Source of the DNA: an uncultured Bacteroidota bacterium
GTDB taxonomy: Bacteria; Bacteroidota; Bacteroidia; Bacteroidales; P3
Length of the DNA stretch: 64,000 bases
Direction of reading: 5' to 3'
NCBI GenBank assembly: GCA_902788805.1
Contig: CADALO010000009.1
Location: 1-64,000, forward strand
Of the stretch, positions 36,823 to 46,405 are shown in pieces. The notes under the pieces were generated by a model. It had not been told where the DNA came from and ran no database searches. It worked only from the letters and a program-made list of their open reading frames with translations. The translations under genes were made by a program, and so were the position numbers. The stretch's first letter is position 1; each line of letters begins with the position of its first letter.

Positions 36823-37695
36823 ATGAATATACTTGTTACAGGTGTCAACGGTCAATTGGGCAGTCATATACGTCTGCTGAGCGAAGGTTGCGAGAGCGAC
36901 AACAGGTACTTCTATACCGATGTCGAGGACCTCGATATTACTCGTCGTGATGCAGTATTCAATTTTGTCCTGACCAATGGCATCAACGTGATAGTGAATT
37001 GTGCAGCGTATACTAATGTTGACAAGGCTGAGGATGAAGAGGAGTGTGCGGAGCTAATCAATGCCACAGCCGTAAGGCATCTGGCTGATGCTATGAAGGT
37101 GAGCGGTGGTACTCTTATCCACATCTCTACCGACTATGTTTTTGGCGGCAACGCCTATAACAAGCCCTGTCGTGAGGACGCCAAGACCAATCCGACGGGC
37201 GCATACGGTCGTACCAAATTGCACGGCGAAGAGGCCATAGCTGAGGTTGGCTGCCACTTTATACTCATTAGGACGGGATGGCTCTATAGCGAGTATGGCA
37301 AGAATTTTGTGAAGACAATGCTTCGCATACTACCGGAAAGGAACTGCAAGGTGGTCTTCGACCAGGTGGGTACGCCTACTTACGCTGGCGACTTGGCTAA
37401 AGTGATATTCGATATGGTTGAGAGTGAGAGCTATAGGGGACGCGACGGTATCTATCACTTCAGCAACGAGGGCGTGTGTAGCTGGTATGACTTTGCCAAA
37501 GAGATTGCTCGTCAGGCGGGACTTGTAAACTGCAGCATCTCGCCGTGTCATAGTGATGAGTTCCCCAGCAAGGTTGTGAGACCTTCCTACTCGGTACTAG
37601 ACAAGACCAAGATCAAGGAGACCTTTGGCGTGGAGATACCGTATTGGACTGACTCTCTGACCAAGTGCCTCTCAAATATGAATAGCAACGAATAA
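36823..37695 (+). CDS. rfbD: dTDP-4-dehydrorhamnose reductase
   Basis: This is a 290-residue short-chain dehydrogenase. The NAD(P)-binding loop is 'ILVTGVNGQLGSHI', followed by 'VNCAAYTNVDKAEDE', 'HISTDYVFGG' and the catalytic 'YGRTKLHGEEA' (Tyr and Lys). It reduces the keto-sugar to dTDP-L-rhamnose. The start is 3 bp after rfbC. Confidence 0.96.
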   Translation: MNILVTGVNGQLGSHIRLLSEGCESDNRYFYTDVEDLDITRRDAVFNFVLTNGINVIVNCAAYTNVDKAEDEEECAELINATAVRHLADAMKVSGGTLIHISTDYVFGGNAYNKPCREDAKTNPTGAYGRTKLHGEEAIAEVGCHFILIRTGWLYSEYGKNFVKTMLRILPERNCKVVFDQVGTPTYAGDLAKVIFDMVESESYRGRDGIYHFSNEGVCSWYDFAKEIARQAGLVNCSISPCHSDEFPSKVVRPSYSVLDKTKIKETFGVEIPYWTDSLTKCLSNMNSNE

Positions 37696-37734
37696 TAAAC
37701 AATTTAACCATTATAACCCATTAACCCCAATACT

Positions 37735-38865
37735 ATGAACATTATCATTACCGGCGGTGCCGGATTCATTGGAACCCACGTGGTGCGTTTGTTCGTGAAC
37801 AAGTACCCCGACTATCACATCTTCAATGTCGACAAATTGACCTATGCGGGCAACCTTGCCAATTTGAAGGATATAGAGAATAAGCCCAACTATACGTTTG
37901 TAAAGGCCGACGTGTGCGACTTCGATACAATCTATGCTCTTATGCAGCGCGAGAAAATCGACGGCGTTATTCACCTTGCTGCCGAGAGTCACGTGGACCG
38001 CAGTATCAAGGACCCCTTTACTTTTGCGAAGACCAATGTTATGGGCACGCTGAGTATGCTTCAGGCAGCTAAGCTGTATTGGGAGTCGTTGCCCGAAAAG
38101 TTCGAAGGCAAACGCTTCTATCATATCTCTACCGACGAGGTCTACGGTGCACTCGAGATGACCCATCCCGAGGGTATCAAGCCGCCGTTCTCGACCAAGG
38201 CCAGTAGTGGTGAACACCACCTTGCTTACGGAGAGAAATTCTTCACCGAAGACTTGAAGTATATGCCCCACAGCCCTTACTCGGCATCTAAGGCCAGTAG
38301 CGATCACTTTGTGCGTGCCTTCCACGACACCTACGGCCTGCCGACCATCGTGACCAACTGCTCCAACAACTATGGCCCCTATCAGTTCCCTGAAAAGCTG
38401 ATACCGCTCTTCATCAACAATATACGCCACCGCAAGCCGTTGCCCGTCTATGGCAAAGGCGAGAACGTCAGGGACTGGCTTTATGTCGAGGACCACGCAA
38501 GAGCAATAGACCTGATATTCCACAAGGGAGCCATTGCCGAAACATATAACATCGGTGGTTTCAACGAGTGGAAGAATATCGACATTATCAAGGTGCTTAT
38601 CAATACCGTCGACCGTCTGTTGGGTCGTCCCGAGGGCTCTGATATGGACCTGATTACCTATGTCACCGACCGTGCCGGCCACGATATGCGTTATGCCATC
38701 GACAGCAGCAAGCTGCAGCGCGAGTTGGGCTGGGAGCCAAGCCTTCAGTTTGAAGAAGGAATCGAGAAGACTGTCCGCTGGTATCTCGACAACCAGGAAT
38801 GGATGGACAACATAACGAGCGGCGACTACGAAAAGTACTACGAGTCGATGTACGGCAATAGATAG
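37735..38865 (+). CDS. rfbB: dTDP-glucose 4,6-dehydratase
   Basis: This is a 376-residue extended SDR enzyme that begins 'MNIIITGGAGFIGTHVVRLF'. It has 'HLAAESHVDRSI', 'ISTDEVYG' and 'YSASKASSDHFVRAFHDTYG' with the catalytic Tyr-x3-Lys. It carries out the second step of dTDP-rhamnose synthesis. Placed last in an A-C-D-B gene order, it completes the pathway in this window. A 109-bp gap follows with no clear promoter. Confidence 0.97.
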   Translation: MNIIITGGAGFIGTHVVRLFVNKYPDYHIFNVDKLTYAGNLANLKDIENKPNYTFVKADVCDFDTIYALMQREKIDGVIHLAAESHVDRSIKDPFTFAKTNVMGTLSMLQAAKLYWESLPEKFEGKRFYHISTDEVYGALEMTHPEGIKPPFSTKASSGEHHLAYGEKFFTEDLKYMPHSPYSASKASSDHFVRAFHDTYGLPTIVTNCSNNYGPYQFPEKLIPLFINNIRHRKPLPVYGKGENVRDWLYVEDHARAIDLIFHKGAIAETYNIGGFNEWKNIDIIKVLINTVDRLLGRPEGSDMDLITYVTDRAGHDMRYAIDSSKLQRELGWEPSLQFEEGIEKTVRWYLDNQEWMDNITSGDYEKYYESMYGNR

Positions 38866-38974
38866 TTGGAAGAAGGTTGAGCTTCAATCAATTGTTAACC
38901 CTGCATACAACTCTACCTGAACCCATAAATATGAATTCTCCAAGTGTAATTTCGCCATTTGACCTATATCTTGT

Positions 38975-40165
38975 ATGACTACTGAACTGCTATATTGGAT
39001 TGCTGTTTTGATACCGTTGATAATTGTGCCGATAGTACTACCTATGGTAGTTCTTTTGGCACGTCGTAAACGATTGACCGATTCACCTAATGCCCGTAAG
39101 ACACAGGAAAGTCCTGTCGCCGTTATGGGGGGAACAGTCATAATGCTTACTGTAAGTGTTACCAGTATTATAATCAATTTGTTTTATAATTTAGGTGAAT
39201 TGTATCCGGCATTGTGTGTGATGTTTATCCTTTATATTTTTGGAATGCTCGACGATACAATCGGCCTCAGTTGGAATTTCAAGATGGGATTGCAGATTCT
39301 GGCAATATTGTTGCTCTATTTTGGCGGCAGTTATGGTGTTAATTCAATGTTTGGATTGTTCGGGTTGGGCACATTGTCGTGGTGGTTCTCGTTGATATGT
39401 ACATTGTTTACAGGACTGCTGATGCTCAATGCAGTCAATTTCACAGACGGCATAGACGGACTTGCATCGGGCTTGGGTCTGCTTGGTGCAATCGTGATGG
39501 GATATTGGAGTATACGTCACGGTTTCATTATACAGGCGCTGGTCTCCTGCATTATGATTGGTACCCTGTTCTCATTCTATGTCTTTAACGTATTCTCAAA
39601 GCGTTACAAGATGTATATGGGCGATTCGGGCTCGTTGACCCTTGGATTGTTTATTTATATGTCTGTCTGTCCGGACTCATACTACTTTTTGGACAACACA
39701 TTCATTGTTGACAAGTACTTTGTCAGCTTCCTTCTGGCTTTGTTCTCTGCTATGATATTCGACACGTTAAGGGTTGTCATAGTACGCATATTGAAAGGTA
39801 AGTCACCTTTCCAGCCCGATCGCACCCACTTGCATCATATATATGTCGATGTAGGTATGAGTCATCTTCTTGCCACCAATAAGATTATTCTAAACAATAT
39901 TGCTGTTCTTCTTGCGTGGTACGGCACTGCTGTGATGGAATGGAATAGTTCGCTGCAGTACATTGTCGTTTTTCTCGCGGGTGTGCTGTTCATCTGGGGC
40001 CCTTATTTCTTTTTGACCTATTGCAAAGAAAAGAACCGCAGGCTTTACGCTTTGATTTTGAAACGCTGTCTGCGCCGCAGTCGTGCATTAAATGGATTCT
40101 ACAATTTTATAAATCACCTTATTGACGACACTCGTGCGCCTTCAATGTCTCACTCAATCAAATGA
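38975..40165 (+). CDS. undecaprenyl-phosphate sugar-1-phosphate transferase (WecA/MraY family)
   Basis: This is a 396-residue protein with about ten hydrophobic segments. Family motifs are 'FGMLDDTIGLSW' (paired Asp), 'NAVNFTDGIDGLASGLG' (metal-binding Asp), 'MYMGDSGSLTLG' and 'FQPDRTHLHHIYVDVGMS' (His cluster). It should start a lipid-linked repeat unit by moving a sugar phosphate, probably HexNAc-1-P, onto undecaprenyl phosphate at the inner membrane. The gene is visibly more AT-rich than its neighbours. Its stop overlaps the next start (ATGA). Confidence 0.93.
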   Translation: MTTELLYWIAVLIPLIIVPIVLPMVVLLARRKRLTDSPNARKTQESPVAVMGGTVIMLTVSVTSIIINLFYNLGELYPALCVMFILYIFGMLDDTIGLSWNFKMGLQILAILLLYFGGSYGVNSMFGLFGLGTLSWWFSLICTLFTGLLMLNAVNFTDGIDGLASGLGLLGAIVMGYWSIRHGFIIQALVSCIMIGTLFSFYVFNVFSKRYKMYMGDSGSLTLGLFIYMSVCPDSYYFLDNTFIVDKYFVSFLLALFSAMIFDTLRVVIVRILKGKSPFQPDRTHLHHIYVDVGMSHLLATNKIILNNIAVLLAWYGTAVMEWNSSLQYIVVFLAGVLFIWGPYFFLTYCKEKNRRLYALILKRCLRRSRALNGFYNFINHLIDDTRAPSMSHSIK

Positions 40166-41133
40166 AGAACTTTGCCATCATCGGAGTAGGGGGCTATGTG
40201 GCTCCGCGTCACTTGAAAGCCATCAAGGAGACAGGCAACCGTTTGGTGTCGGCCTATGACAAGTGCGACAGTGTCGGCATCCTGGATTCCTATTTCCCCA
40301 ACGCGGCATTCTTTACCGAGCAGGAGCTCTTCGACCGCCACAACAGCCTGTTGAAGGGTAGGGGCGAGGCTATCGACTACGTGACGGTATGCACCCCCAA
40401 CTATCTTCACGACGCCCATTCACGCTACGGTTTGCGCCTTGGTGCCGACGTTATATGCGAGAAGCCTTTGGTGCTCAACCCGTGGAATATCGATGGATTG
40501 GAACGTGTGGAGCAAGAGACGGGGCATAAGATCTACACCATACTTCAGCTGCGGTTGCACCCGTCGGTGACAGCCCTGCGCCAGAAGATACTCTCAGGCC
40601 CGAAGAACAAGGTCTACGATGTCGACCTGACATACATCACCTCGCGCGGCAATTGGTACTATGCCTCGTGGAAGGGCGACAGCCGCAAGAGCGGCGGAGT
40701 GGCGACCAACATCGGCGTACATTTCTATGATATGCTTGCCTGGGTGTTCGGCCCAGTCAAAACCAATATTGTCCACGTCGCTTCGCACGACCGTGTGGCG
40801 GGTTATCTTGAGTTGGAACAAGCACGGGTGCGCTACTTCCTCAGCATCAATGCCGACCATCTGCCCTCTGAGGCGCTGCAAAAGAACCAACGCACATTCC
40901 GCGCCATTTATGTCGACGGCGAGGAATTTGAATTCAGCGAGGGCTTCACCGAGCTCCACACCAAGAGCTACGAGAACATCCTTGCCGGACAGGGATTCAC
41001 CGTCTCCGAAGCCCGCAACTGCATACAGATAGTCCACGACATACGTAACGCACAACCCGTCGGCTTGAAGGGCGACTACCATCCCCTTGCGGCCCAACCT
41101 ATAACACCCCATCCTTTCGGGTGGAACAACTAA
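40162..41133 (+). CDS. wlbA: Gfo/Idh/MocA oxidoreductase, WlbA/WbpB-like
   Basis: This is a 323-residue NAD(P)-dependent sugar dehydrogenase. The Rossmann start is 'FAIIGVGGYVAPRHLKAIKE', the motif 'DVICEKPLVLNPWN' holds the conserved Lys-Pro pair, and 'GGVATNIGVHFYDML' holds the catalytic His and the lid. The set of neighbours (WbpD/WlbB acetyltransferase, WbpE/WlbC aminotransferase, UDP-sugar 6-dehydrogenase) identifies it as the enzyme that oxidises UDP-GlcNAcA at C3 in synthesis of UDP-2,3-diacetamido-2,3-dideoxy-glucuronate. The symbol rests on that context. Confidence 0.9.
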   Translation: MKNFAIIGVGGYVAPRHLKAIKETGNRLVSAYDKCDSVGILDSYFPNAAFFTEQELFDRHNSLLKGRGEAIDYVTVCTPNYLHDAHSRYGLRLGADVICEKPLVLNPWNIDGLERVEQETGHKIYTILQLRLHPSVTALRQKILSGPKNKVYDVDLTYITSRGNWYYASWKGDSRKSGGVATNIGVHFYDMLAWVFGPVKTNIVHVASHDRVAGYLELEQARVRYFLSINADHLPSEALQKNQRTFRAIYVDGEEFEFSEGFTELHTKSYENILAGQGFTVSEARNCIQIVHDIRNAQPVGLKGDYHPLAAQPITPHPFGWNN

Positions 41134-41145
41134 AACAACAACAAT

Positions 41146-41625
41146 ATGCCCGACGCACCATACATACACGAAAGCAGCTATATCGACGACAACGTCGTCA
41201 TCGGTGCAGGCACCAAGGTCTGGCATTTCTGCCATATCCAGGAGGGAGCCTCGCTGGGAGAGAACTGCTCGCTCGGGCAGAACGTAAACATAGGTCCCAA
41301 TGTCAAGATTGGCAACGGGGTACGCATCCAGAACAACGTGTCGGTATACGAAGGCGTAGAGATTGAGGACAACGTCTTTCTCGGTCCCAGTTGCGTCTTT
41401 ACCAACGTGCTGATGCCACGTGCCGACCGACCGGTCCACGGACGTTACGAGCGCACGCTGGTGCGTGAGGGAGCCTCGCTGGGCGCCAACTGCACCATTG
41501 TCTGCGGACACACAATTGGCCGTCACGCCTTGGTGGGAGCTGGTGCCGTGGTGACAAAGGATGTGCCTGATTATGCAATAGTGGCGGGAGTCCCTGCCAA
41601 AATAATAGGAAAGGTTAAAGAATAA
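41146..41625 (+). CDS. wlbB: N-acetyltransferase, WlbB/WbpD-like hexapeptide protein
   Basis: This is a 159-residue left-handed beta-helix acyltransferase. The hexapeptide repeats run through '[20 protein letters not shown]', '[20 protein letters not shown]', '[20 protein letters not shown]' and '[20 protein letters not shown]'. It should acetylate the 3-amino group of the UDP-3-amino uronic acid. Spacing of 12 bp and 1 bp to its neighbours shows one transcription unit. Confidence 0.92.
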   Translation: MPDAPYIHESSYIDDNVVIGAGTKVWHFCHIQEGASLGENCSLGQNVNIGPNVKIGNGVRIQNNVSVYEGVEIEDNVFLGPSCVFTNVLMPRADRPVHGRYERTLVREGASLGANCTIVCGHTIGRHALVGAGAVVTKDVPDYAIVAGVPAKIIGKVKE

Positions 41626-41626
41626 T

Positions 41627-42727
41627 ATGCAGTTACGTGACCTACATAGACAGTATGAGGCGATGAAGGCCGAAATTGATGCAGCGCTGCTCGGTGTTGC
41701 CGCTTCGGGTTCGTTCATACTCGGCGATGTCGTGGCCGGATTGGAACGCCAGCTGGCCGACTATGTGGGCGTGAAACACTGCGTTACTTGTGCAAGCTGC
41801 ACCGATGCTCTGCGTATGGCGCTGATGGTGTTGGGCATAGGTCCTGGCGATGCCGTCTTTGTGCCCGACTTTACCTTCTTCGCCTCTGCCGAGGCTGTGG
41901 CATCGCAAGGTGCCACACCGATATTTGTAGATGTGTGCGAGGATGACTTCAATATTGATGTTGACGATCTGTCCGAAAAGATCGCCCACGTAAAAAACCA
42001 TACGGACTTGCGTCCCGCTGCGGTTATAGCCGTCGACCTTTTCGGCCAGCCGGCCGACTTCACCGACCTCGAGCTGCTATGCAAAGGATTGAACCTGCAC
42101 CTCATAGAGGACGGCGCACAGGGCTTCGGCGGCTCTATTGGAGGCAGGAAGGCCTGCTCTTTCGGCGATATAGGCACTACGTCGTTCTTCCCGGCCAAGC
42201 CTCTCGGTTGCTATGGCGACGGCGGAGCGCTCTTTACCGACAACGATGACTGGGCTGCCTTGCTCCGCTCACTGCGTGCGCACGGCAGAGGCTCCGAAAA
42301 ATACGATAATATCCGTATAGGTCTCAACTCACGTCTTGACACCATTCAAGCCGCTGTGCTTCAGGTGAAACTAAAGCATTTCGACGACGAACTCAAGGCT
42401 GTACAACACATAGCAGACAAATACAATAACCTTCTACGAGGAAAGGTGACATTGCCTGTCGTGCCACCGGCAGTTACATCCTCGTATGCACAATACACCA
42501 TCCAGACCGACAGCCGCGACGCACTTCAAGCGCGCCTGAAAGCCGCTGGCATCCCGTCGGCAGTATACTATCCGCGCACTATGTCGCAGCAAGCGGCGTT
42601 TGCCTCCATTGCCTCTCTGCAGCAGCCCTGCCCGGTCGCCGAGCGGCTCACGCAGACCGTACTCTCTCTGCCTATGCATCCTTATCTTACTGAACAAGAA
42701 ATAGAACTGGTCGCAGAAACAATATGA
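41627..42727 (+). CDS. wlbC: DegT/DnrJ/EryC1/StrS aminotransferase, WlbC/WbpE-like
   Basis: This is a 366-residue PLP-dependent sugar aminotransferase. Substrate and cofactor motifs are 'CASCTDALRMAL', 'VPDFTFFASAEAV', 'LIEDGAQGFGGSIGGRKA' and 'TTSFFPAKPLGCYGDGG', where Lys191 forms the internal aldimine. It would add the 3-amino group after WlbA oxidation. It starts 1 bp after wlbB and overlaps the next gene by 4 bp. Confidence 0.93.
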   Translation: MQLRDLHRQYEAMKAEIDAALLGVAASGSFILGDVVAGLERQLADYVGVKHCVTCASCTDALRMALMVLGIGPGDAVFVPDFTFFASAEAVASQGATPIFVDVCEDDFNIDVDDLSEKIAHVKNHTDLRPAAVIAVDLFGQPADFTDLELLCKGLNLHLIEDGAQGFGGSIGGRKACSFGDIGTTSFFPAKPLGCYGDGGALFTDNDDWAALLRSLRAHGRGSEKYDNIRIGLNSRLDTIQAAVLQVKLKHFDDELKAVQHIADKYNNLLRGKVTLPVVPPAVTSSYAQYTIQTDSRDALQARLKAAGIPSAVYYPRTMSQQAAFASIASLQQPCPVAERLTQTVLSLPMHPYLTEQEIELVAETI

Positions 42728-44010
42728 TAAAAGCAGAGGATATACGTATAGGCATTGTCGGGTTAGGCTACGTAGGATTGCCGCTCTCGCTGCTGTTTGC
42801 AAAGCGGTACCCCACTGTGGGCTACGACTGCAACGGTCGTCGCGTCGCCGAGCTCCTGCAAGCCGACGACACTACCAAGGAGACCGATGCCGCCCAGCTG
42901 CAGCAGGCTCTCCGCGATGGAAGGCTGACGCTCTCCGACAAGCCCGAGGCACTCAAGGATTGTAATGTCTACATAGTAGCTGTGCCTACCCCTGTCGACT
43001 GCAACAACCATCCTGACCTCGAGCCTCTCATCGCTGCCTCGCGTACCGTGGGCAGCCTCCTTGCCAAAGGCGACATCGTCGTCTACGAGTCCACCGTCTA
43101 TCCGGGCGTGACCGAGGATGTCTGCGTGCCGCAGTTGGAAGCGGAATCGGGACTGGCTTACAACGCCGACTTCTTCGTCGGTTACAGCCCCGAGCGCGTC
43201 AACCCCGCCGACACGGAACACACCGTCGAGACTATAGTCAAGGTCACGTCAGGCTCCACTCCCGAGGCGGCCGACTTTGTAGACCGACTCTACAATTCCG
43301 TGCTCCGCAACGGTACCCACAGGGCCCCCTCAATCCGTGTGGCCGAGGCCTCCAAGATTGTCGAGAACTGCCAACGCGATGTCAATATAGCCTTTGTCAA
43401 CGAGCTGGCCAAGATATTCGCTGCTATGGGCATCGACACGGGCGATGTCCTTGCCGCCGCAGCAACCAAGTGGAACTTTATAAATATGAAGCCCGGTCTT
43501 GTCGGCGGCCACTGCATCAGCGTCGACCCCTACTATCTCATCGAGAAGGCGCAGGTCTATGGCGTGCTGCCGCGCGTTATGAGCAACGCACGCCGCCTCA
43601 ACGACAGTATGGGTGCCTATGTTGCTGGCCAGGTCGTCAAGCAGATGAACCTCAAAGGCGTGCGGGTCAAGGATGCACGCATACTGATACTGGGCTTTGC
43701 CTTCAAGGAGAATTGCCCCGACATACGCAACACCAAGATTGCCGACATTTGCCACTCGCTTGCCGAGTACACCGCCAACATAACCGTGTGCGACCCGTGG
43801 GTCGACCCAGAGCGCGTGCGCAGCGAGTATGGTATTGATATACAGAACTCAATATCCGAAATACGGCACTCGCGCTACGACGCTGCCATCCTTGCCGTTG
43901 CCCACCGCCAGTTCGAGGGGCTCGACCTTAGGCAGCTCGTTCCCCAGCCCGGCGTGGTCTACGACGTCAAAGGCATCCTGCCGCGCCAGCAGGTCGACGC
44001 AAGGCTATAG
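42724..44010 (+). CDS. UDP-N-acetyl-hexosamine 6-dehydrogenase (WbpA/TviB-type)
   Basis: This is a 428-residue UDP-sugar dehydrogenase. The NAD loop is 'IGIVGLGYVGLPLSLLFAKR', then 'VAVPTPVD', 'YESTVYPGVTEDVC', 'GYSPERVNPAD' and 'KIVENCQRDVNIAFVNELA' (Lys211). The catalytic 'GLVGGHCISVDPYYL' has Cys264. The end of the protein has 'LGFAFKENCPDIRNTKI'. Oxidation of UDP-GlcNAc to UDP-GlcNAcA is the expected first step for the wlbABC genes beside it; a GalNAc substrate cannot be excluded. Confidence 0.94.
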   Translation: MIKAEDIRIGIVGLGYVGLPLSLLFAKRYPTVGYDCNGRRVAELLQADDTTKETDAAQLQQALRDGRLTLSDKPEALKDCNVYIVAVPTPVDCNNHPDLEPLIAASRTVGSLLAKGDIVVYESTVYPGVTEDVCVPQLEAESGLAYNADFFVGYSPERVNPADTEHTVETIVKVTSGSTPEAADFVDRLYNSVLRNGTHRAPSIRVAEASKIVENCQRDVNIAFVNELAKIFAAMGIDTGDVLAAAATKWNFINMKPGLVGGHCISVDPYYLIEKAQVYGVLPRVMSNARRLNDSMGAYVAGQVVKQMNLKGVRVKDARILILGFAFKENCPDIRNTKIADICHSLAEYTANITVCDPWVDPERVRSEYGIDIQNSISEIRHSRYDAAILAVAHRQFEGLDLRQLVPQPGVVYDVKGILPRQQVDARL

Positions 44011-44082
44011 ACAAGTACACTGAAACAAAAACGAACCAACAGAATACAATAAAACATTATTGAACGAATAAAAACCAGCATT

Positions 44083-46002
44083 ATGTTCAAAAAACTATTC
44101 TACAATCTCGTTAAAAAATACCGCCATTCAACCGTGCCTGGTTGGATAATGCTTTTCCTGGACATTGCCCTGTTTATCGGTGCATTTGCTTTGTCCGAAC
44201 TCTTTACCTGGCGGTTTGAAGGCCATTTTACACGCAATTCCTTGTGGATTAACCTCGCCATCTGCACGTGTGTCACCTTCGCCTTCTTCTATGTCTTCAA
44301 GACCTATCGCAGCATCATCCGCCATATGGGTCTCAACGACATATTCCGAGTCCTTGTGGCGTGTGTCTTTATGGCACTTACCTGCGGTGTGCTCAACTTC
44401 GTGAACAACAGGTTCCTCATTGTGCCCACCAAGACGAACGTTATCCCATCCTACCGTATGGTGATATTGCTCTACTCGATGCTGGCGCTGTTTATGCTCC
44501 TCGGTCGCTTCACGATACTGTACATCTATAACCAGTACTTCAAGCGTCGCCGTCGCGAGGTCAACGTGGTAATCTACGGTGCCGGTGCCGCCGGCGTCAT
44601 AGCCAACAACGCCCTCAAGCAGGACACCCACTTCGAGTACAAGGTGCTTGCCTTTATCGACGACGACAAGAATAAAATCAACCAGCAGCTCGACAGCGTG
44701 CCCGTCAAGCGTGCCCGCGATGTGCTCAACAAGAAGTTCGTGGAGTCGAAGAACATAAGCCAAATCATCATCGCCATACCTACCATCCGCCTGATGCACA
44801 AGCAGGCCATCACCAACCGTGCCCTCGACCTGGGCCTCACTGTCAAGGCAGTGCCCCACATCTCGCTCTGGATGGACGGAGCCTTCACTGCCAGCCAGAT
44901 TCAGGACATCAAGATTGAGGACCTCCTCGAGCGCGAACCCATCAAGATCGACAATATCAACGTTATACGCGAGGTGCTCGACAAGACCGTGATGGTGACG
45001 GGCGCAGCAGGCTCCATAGGCAGCGAGATTTGCCGCCAGTTGCTGCAATACAAACCCAAGCAGATAATTATGGTCGACCAGGCCGAGTCGCCGATGTACG
45101 ACCTCCAGTTCGAATTGCGCAACAACGAGCCCTACAAGAAATATGTCGACTCTATGGTCTTCGTCATTGCCAACGTCAAGGACCACGCCCGTATGGAGGA
45201 GATATTCGAGACCTACAGGCCCAACCTCGTCTACCACGCCGCCGCCTACAAGCACGTGCCCTTTATGGAGGAGAATCCCTACGAAGCCATCTATGTCAAT
45301 GTGTTTGGAACCAAGAACGTGGCCGACCTCGCCATCAAATACGAGGCTGAGAAGTTCGTGATGATTTCGACCGACAAGGCTGTCAACCCCACCAACGTGA
45401 TGGGCGCCACCAAGCGTATGGCCGAAATCTACATCCAGAGCCGCTCCACCGACCAGACCCACTTTGTCACCACCCGCTTCGGCAACGTGCTGGGTTCCAA
45501 CGGCAGCGTCATCCCTCTCTTCAGAAAACAGCTTGCCGCCGGCGGTCCGCTCACGGTGACGCACAAGGACATCATCCGCTACTTTATGACCATCCCCGAG
45601 GCCTGCAATCTTGTCCTCGAGGCCGGCGCTATGGGCGAAGGCGGCGACATATTCGTCTTCGATATGGGCAAACCGGTCAAAATCTACGACCTGGCCAAGA
45701 AGATGATACAGCTCTCGGGTCTCAAGGGTATAGAAATTAAAGAGATAGGTCTCCGTCCCGGCGAAAAGCTCTACGAAGAACTGCTTGCCACAAAGGAGAA
45801 CAACATACCTACCTATCACCCCAAGATTCTGCGTGCCGAAGTGCGCAAATACTCGCTCGAGGACATCGACCGCGAATACGGCGAACTGCAGGATATAATG
45901 TACACTCTTGATGACCGCCAGATTGTGGCCAAGATGAAATCCATCGTCCCCGAGTTCATCAGCAACAACAGCATCTACTGCGAGCTCGACAAGAAGCAAT
46001 GA
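44083..46002 (+). CDS. CapD/WbpM/PglF-type nucleotide-sugar 4,6-dehydratase
   Basis: This is a 639-residue membrane-bound polysaccharide biosynthesis enzyme. Four transmembrane helices lie in the first 150 residues ('IMLFLDIALFIGAFALSELF', 'WINLAICTCVTFAFFYVF' and others). A first Rossmann-like CoA-binding domain has 'VVIYGAGAAGVIANNAL'. The catalytic SDR domain has 'VMVTGAAGSIGSEICRQLL', 'HAAAYKHVPFMEENP' and 'MISTDKAVNPTNVMGATKRM' (Lys of the M-x3-K form). It converts UDP-GlcNAc to the 4-keto-6-deoxy sugar. As the last gene of the operon it is followed by a strong terminator 48 bp downstream. Confidence 0.95.
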   Translation: MFKKLFYNLVKKYRHSTVPGWIMLFLDIALFIGAFALSELFTWRFEGHFTRNSLWINLAICTCVTFAFFYVFKTYRSIIRHMGLNDIFRVLVACVFMALTCGVLNFVNNRFLIVPTKTNVIPSYRMVILLYSMLALFMLLGRFTILYIYNQYFKRRRREVNVVIYGAGAAGVIANNALKQDTHFEYKVLAFIDDDKNKINQQLDSVPVKRARDVLNKKFVESKNISQIIIAIPTIRLMHKQAITNRALDLGLTVKAVPHISLWMDGAFTASQIQDIKIEDLLEREPIKIDNINVIREVLDKTVMVTGAAGSIGSEICRQLLQYKPKQIIMVDQAESPMYDLQFELRNNEPYKKYVDSMVFVIANVKDHARMEEIFETYRPNLVYHAAAYKHVPFMEENPYEAIYVNVFGTKNVADLAIKYEAEKFVMISTDKAVNPTNVMGATKRMAEIYIQSRSTDQTHFVTTRFGNVLGSNGSVIPLFRKQLAAGGPLTVTHKDIIRYFMTIPEACNLVLEAGAMGEGGDIFVFDMGKPVKIYDLAKKMIQLSGLKGIEIKEIGLRPGEKLYEELLATKENNIPTYHPKILRAEVRKYSLEDIDREYGELQDIMYTLDDRQIVAKMKSIVPEFISNNSIYCELDKKQ

Positions 46003-46050
46003 CACACCGCGGCGCCCGATGGTGCCCCAGGCCTTGCCTTGTTATGATAA

Positions 46051-46090
46051 ACGGTGCGGCATACATTTCAAAGTGTGCCGCACCGTTTTG
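46051..46090 (+). terminator. terminator of the polysaccharide operon
   Basis: The hairpin ACGGTGCGGCATAC pairs with GTGTGCCGCACCGT (one G-T pair) around an 8-base loop and is followed by TTTTGCTTT. Confidence 0.8.
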
Positions 46091-46132
46091 CTTTAGATAT
46101 TTGAAACTGCGATATGCCTTTGACGAAAAGGG

Positions 46133-46280
46133 TTTGATGGTGCGACACGATTTTGAAGAAAGTGATTTGATGGTGCGACACGATTTTGAAGAAAGTAATT
46201 TGATGGTGCAACACGATTTTGAAGAAAATAATTTGATGGTGCGACACGGTTTCGAAGAGAGTGATTTGACAGTGCGACAC
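46133..46280. repeat. 33-bp tandem repeats
   Basis: Four full units of 33 bp start at 46133, 46166, 46199 and 46232, plus a 16-bp partial unit. Each begins TTTGATGGTGCGACACGATT and ends GAAGAAAGTGA with a few changes. They are in frame with an open frame of 182 codons (45999-46547), but that frame has no gene-like start or composition. One unit recurs inverted at about 46426-46467. Confidence 0.9.
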
Positions 46281-46405
46281 ACCCCGGCCTTCGGCCACCC
46301 CTCTCCGAGAGGGGATGGGCTGCCGCATCACTTTGATTATCAACGGAGCGCTGCCGCGCCATCCCCTCTCGGAGAGGGGTGGCCGAAGGCCGGGGTGTGT
46401 CGCAC
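46272..46405. repeat. perfect inverted repeat with 47-bp arms
   Basis: Bases 46272-46318 are the exact reverse complement of 46359-46405, with a 40-base loop. The arms themselves contain smaller palindromes (GGCCTTCGGCC, CCCCTCTCCGAGAGGGG). No transposase, terminal duplication or gene is visible inside. Confidence 0.95.

Noticed and set aside
44128..46005. Open frame of 625 codons on the minus strand
   Set aside because: It is antisense to the CapD-type gene; the product is low in normal hydrophobic-core pattern and rich in His/Val/Glu runs typical of shadow frames.
46272..46405. Inverted repeat as the ends of an insertion sequence
   Set aside because: The 40-base interior cannot encode a transposase and no target duplication is visible.
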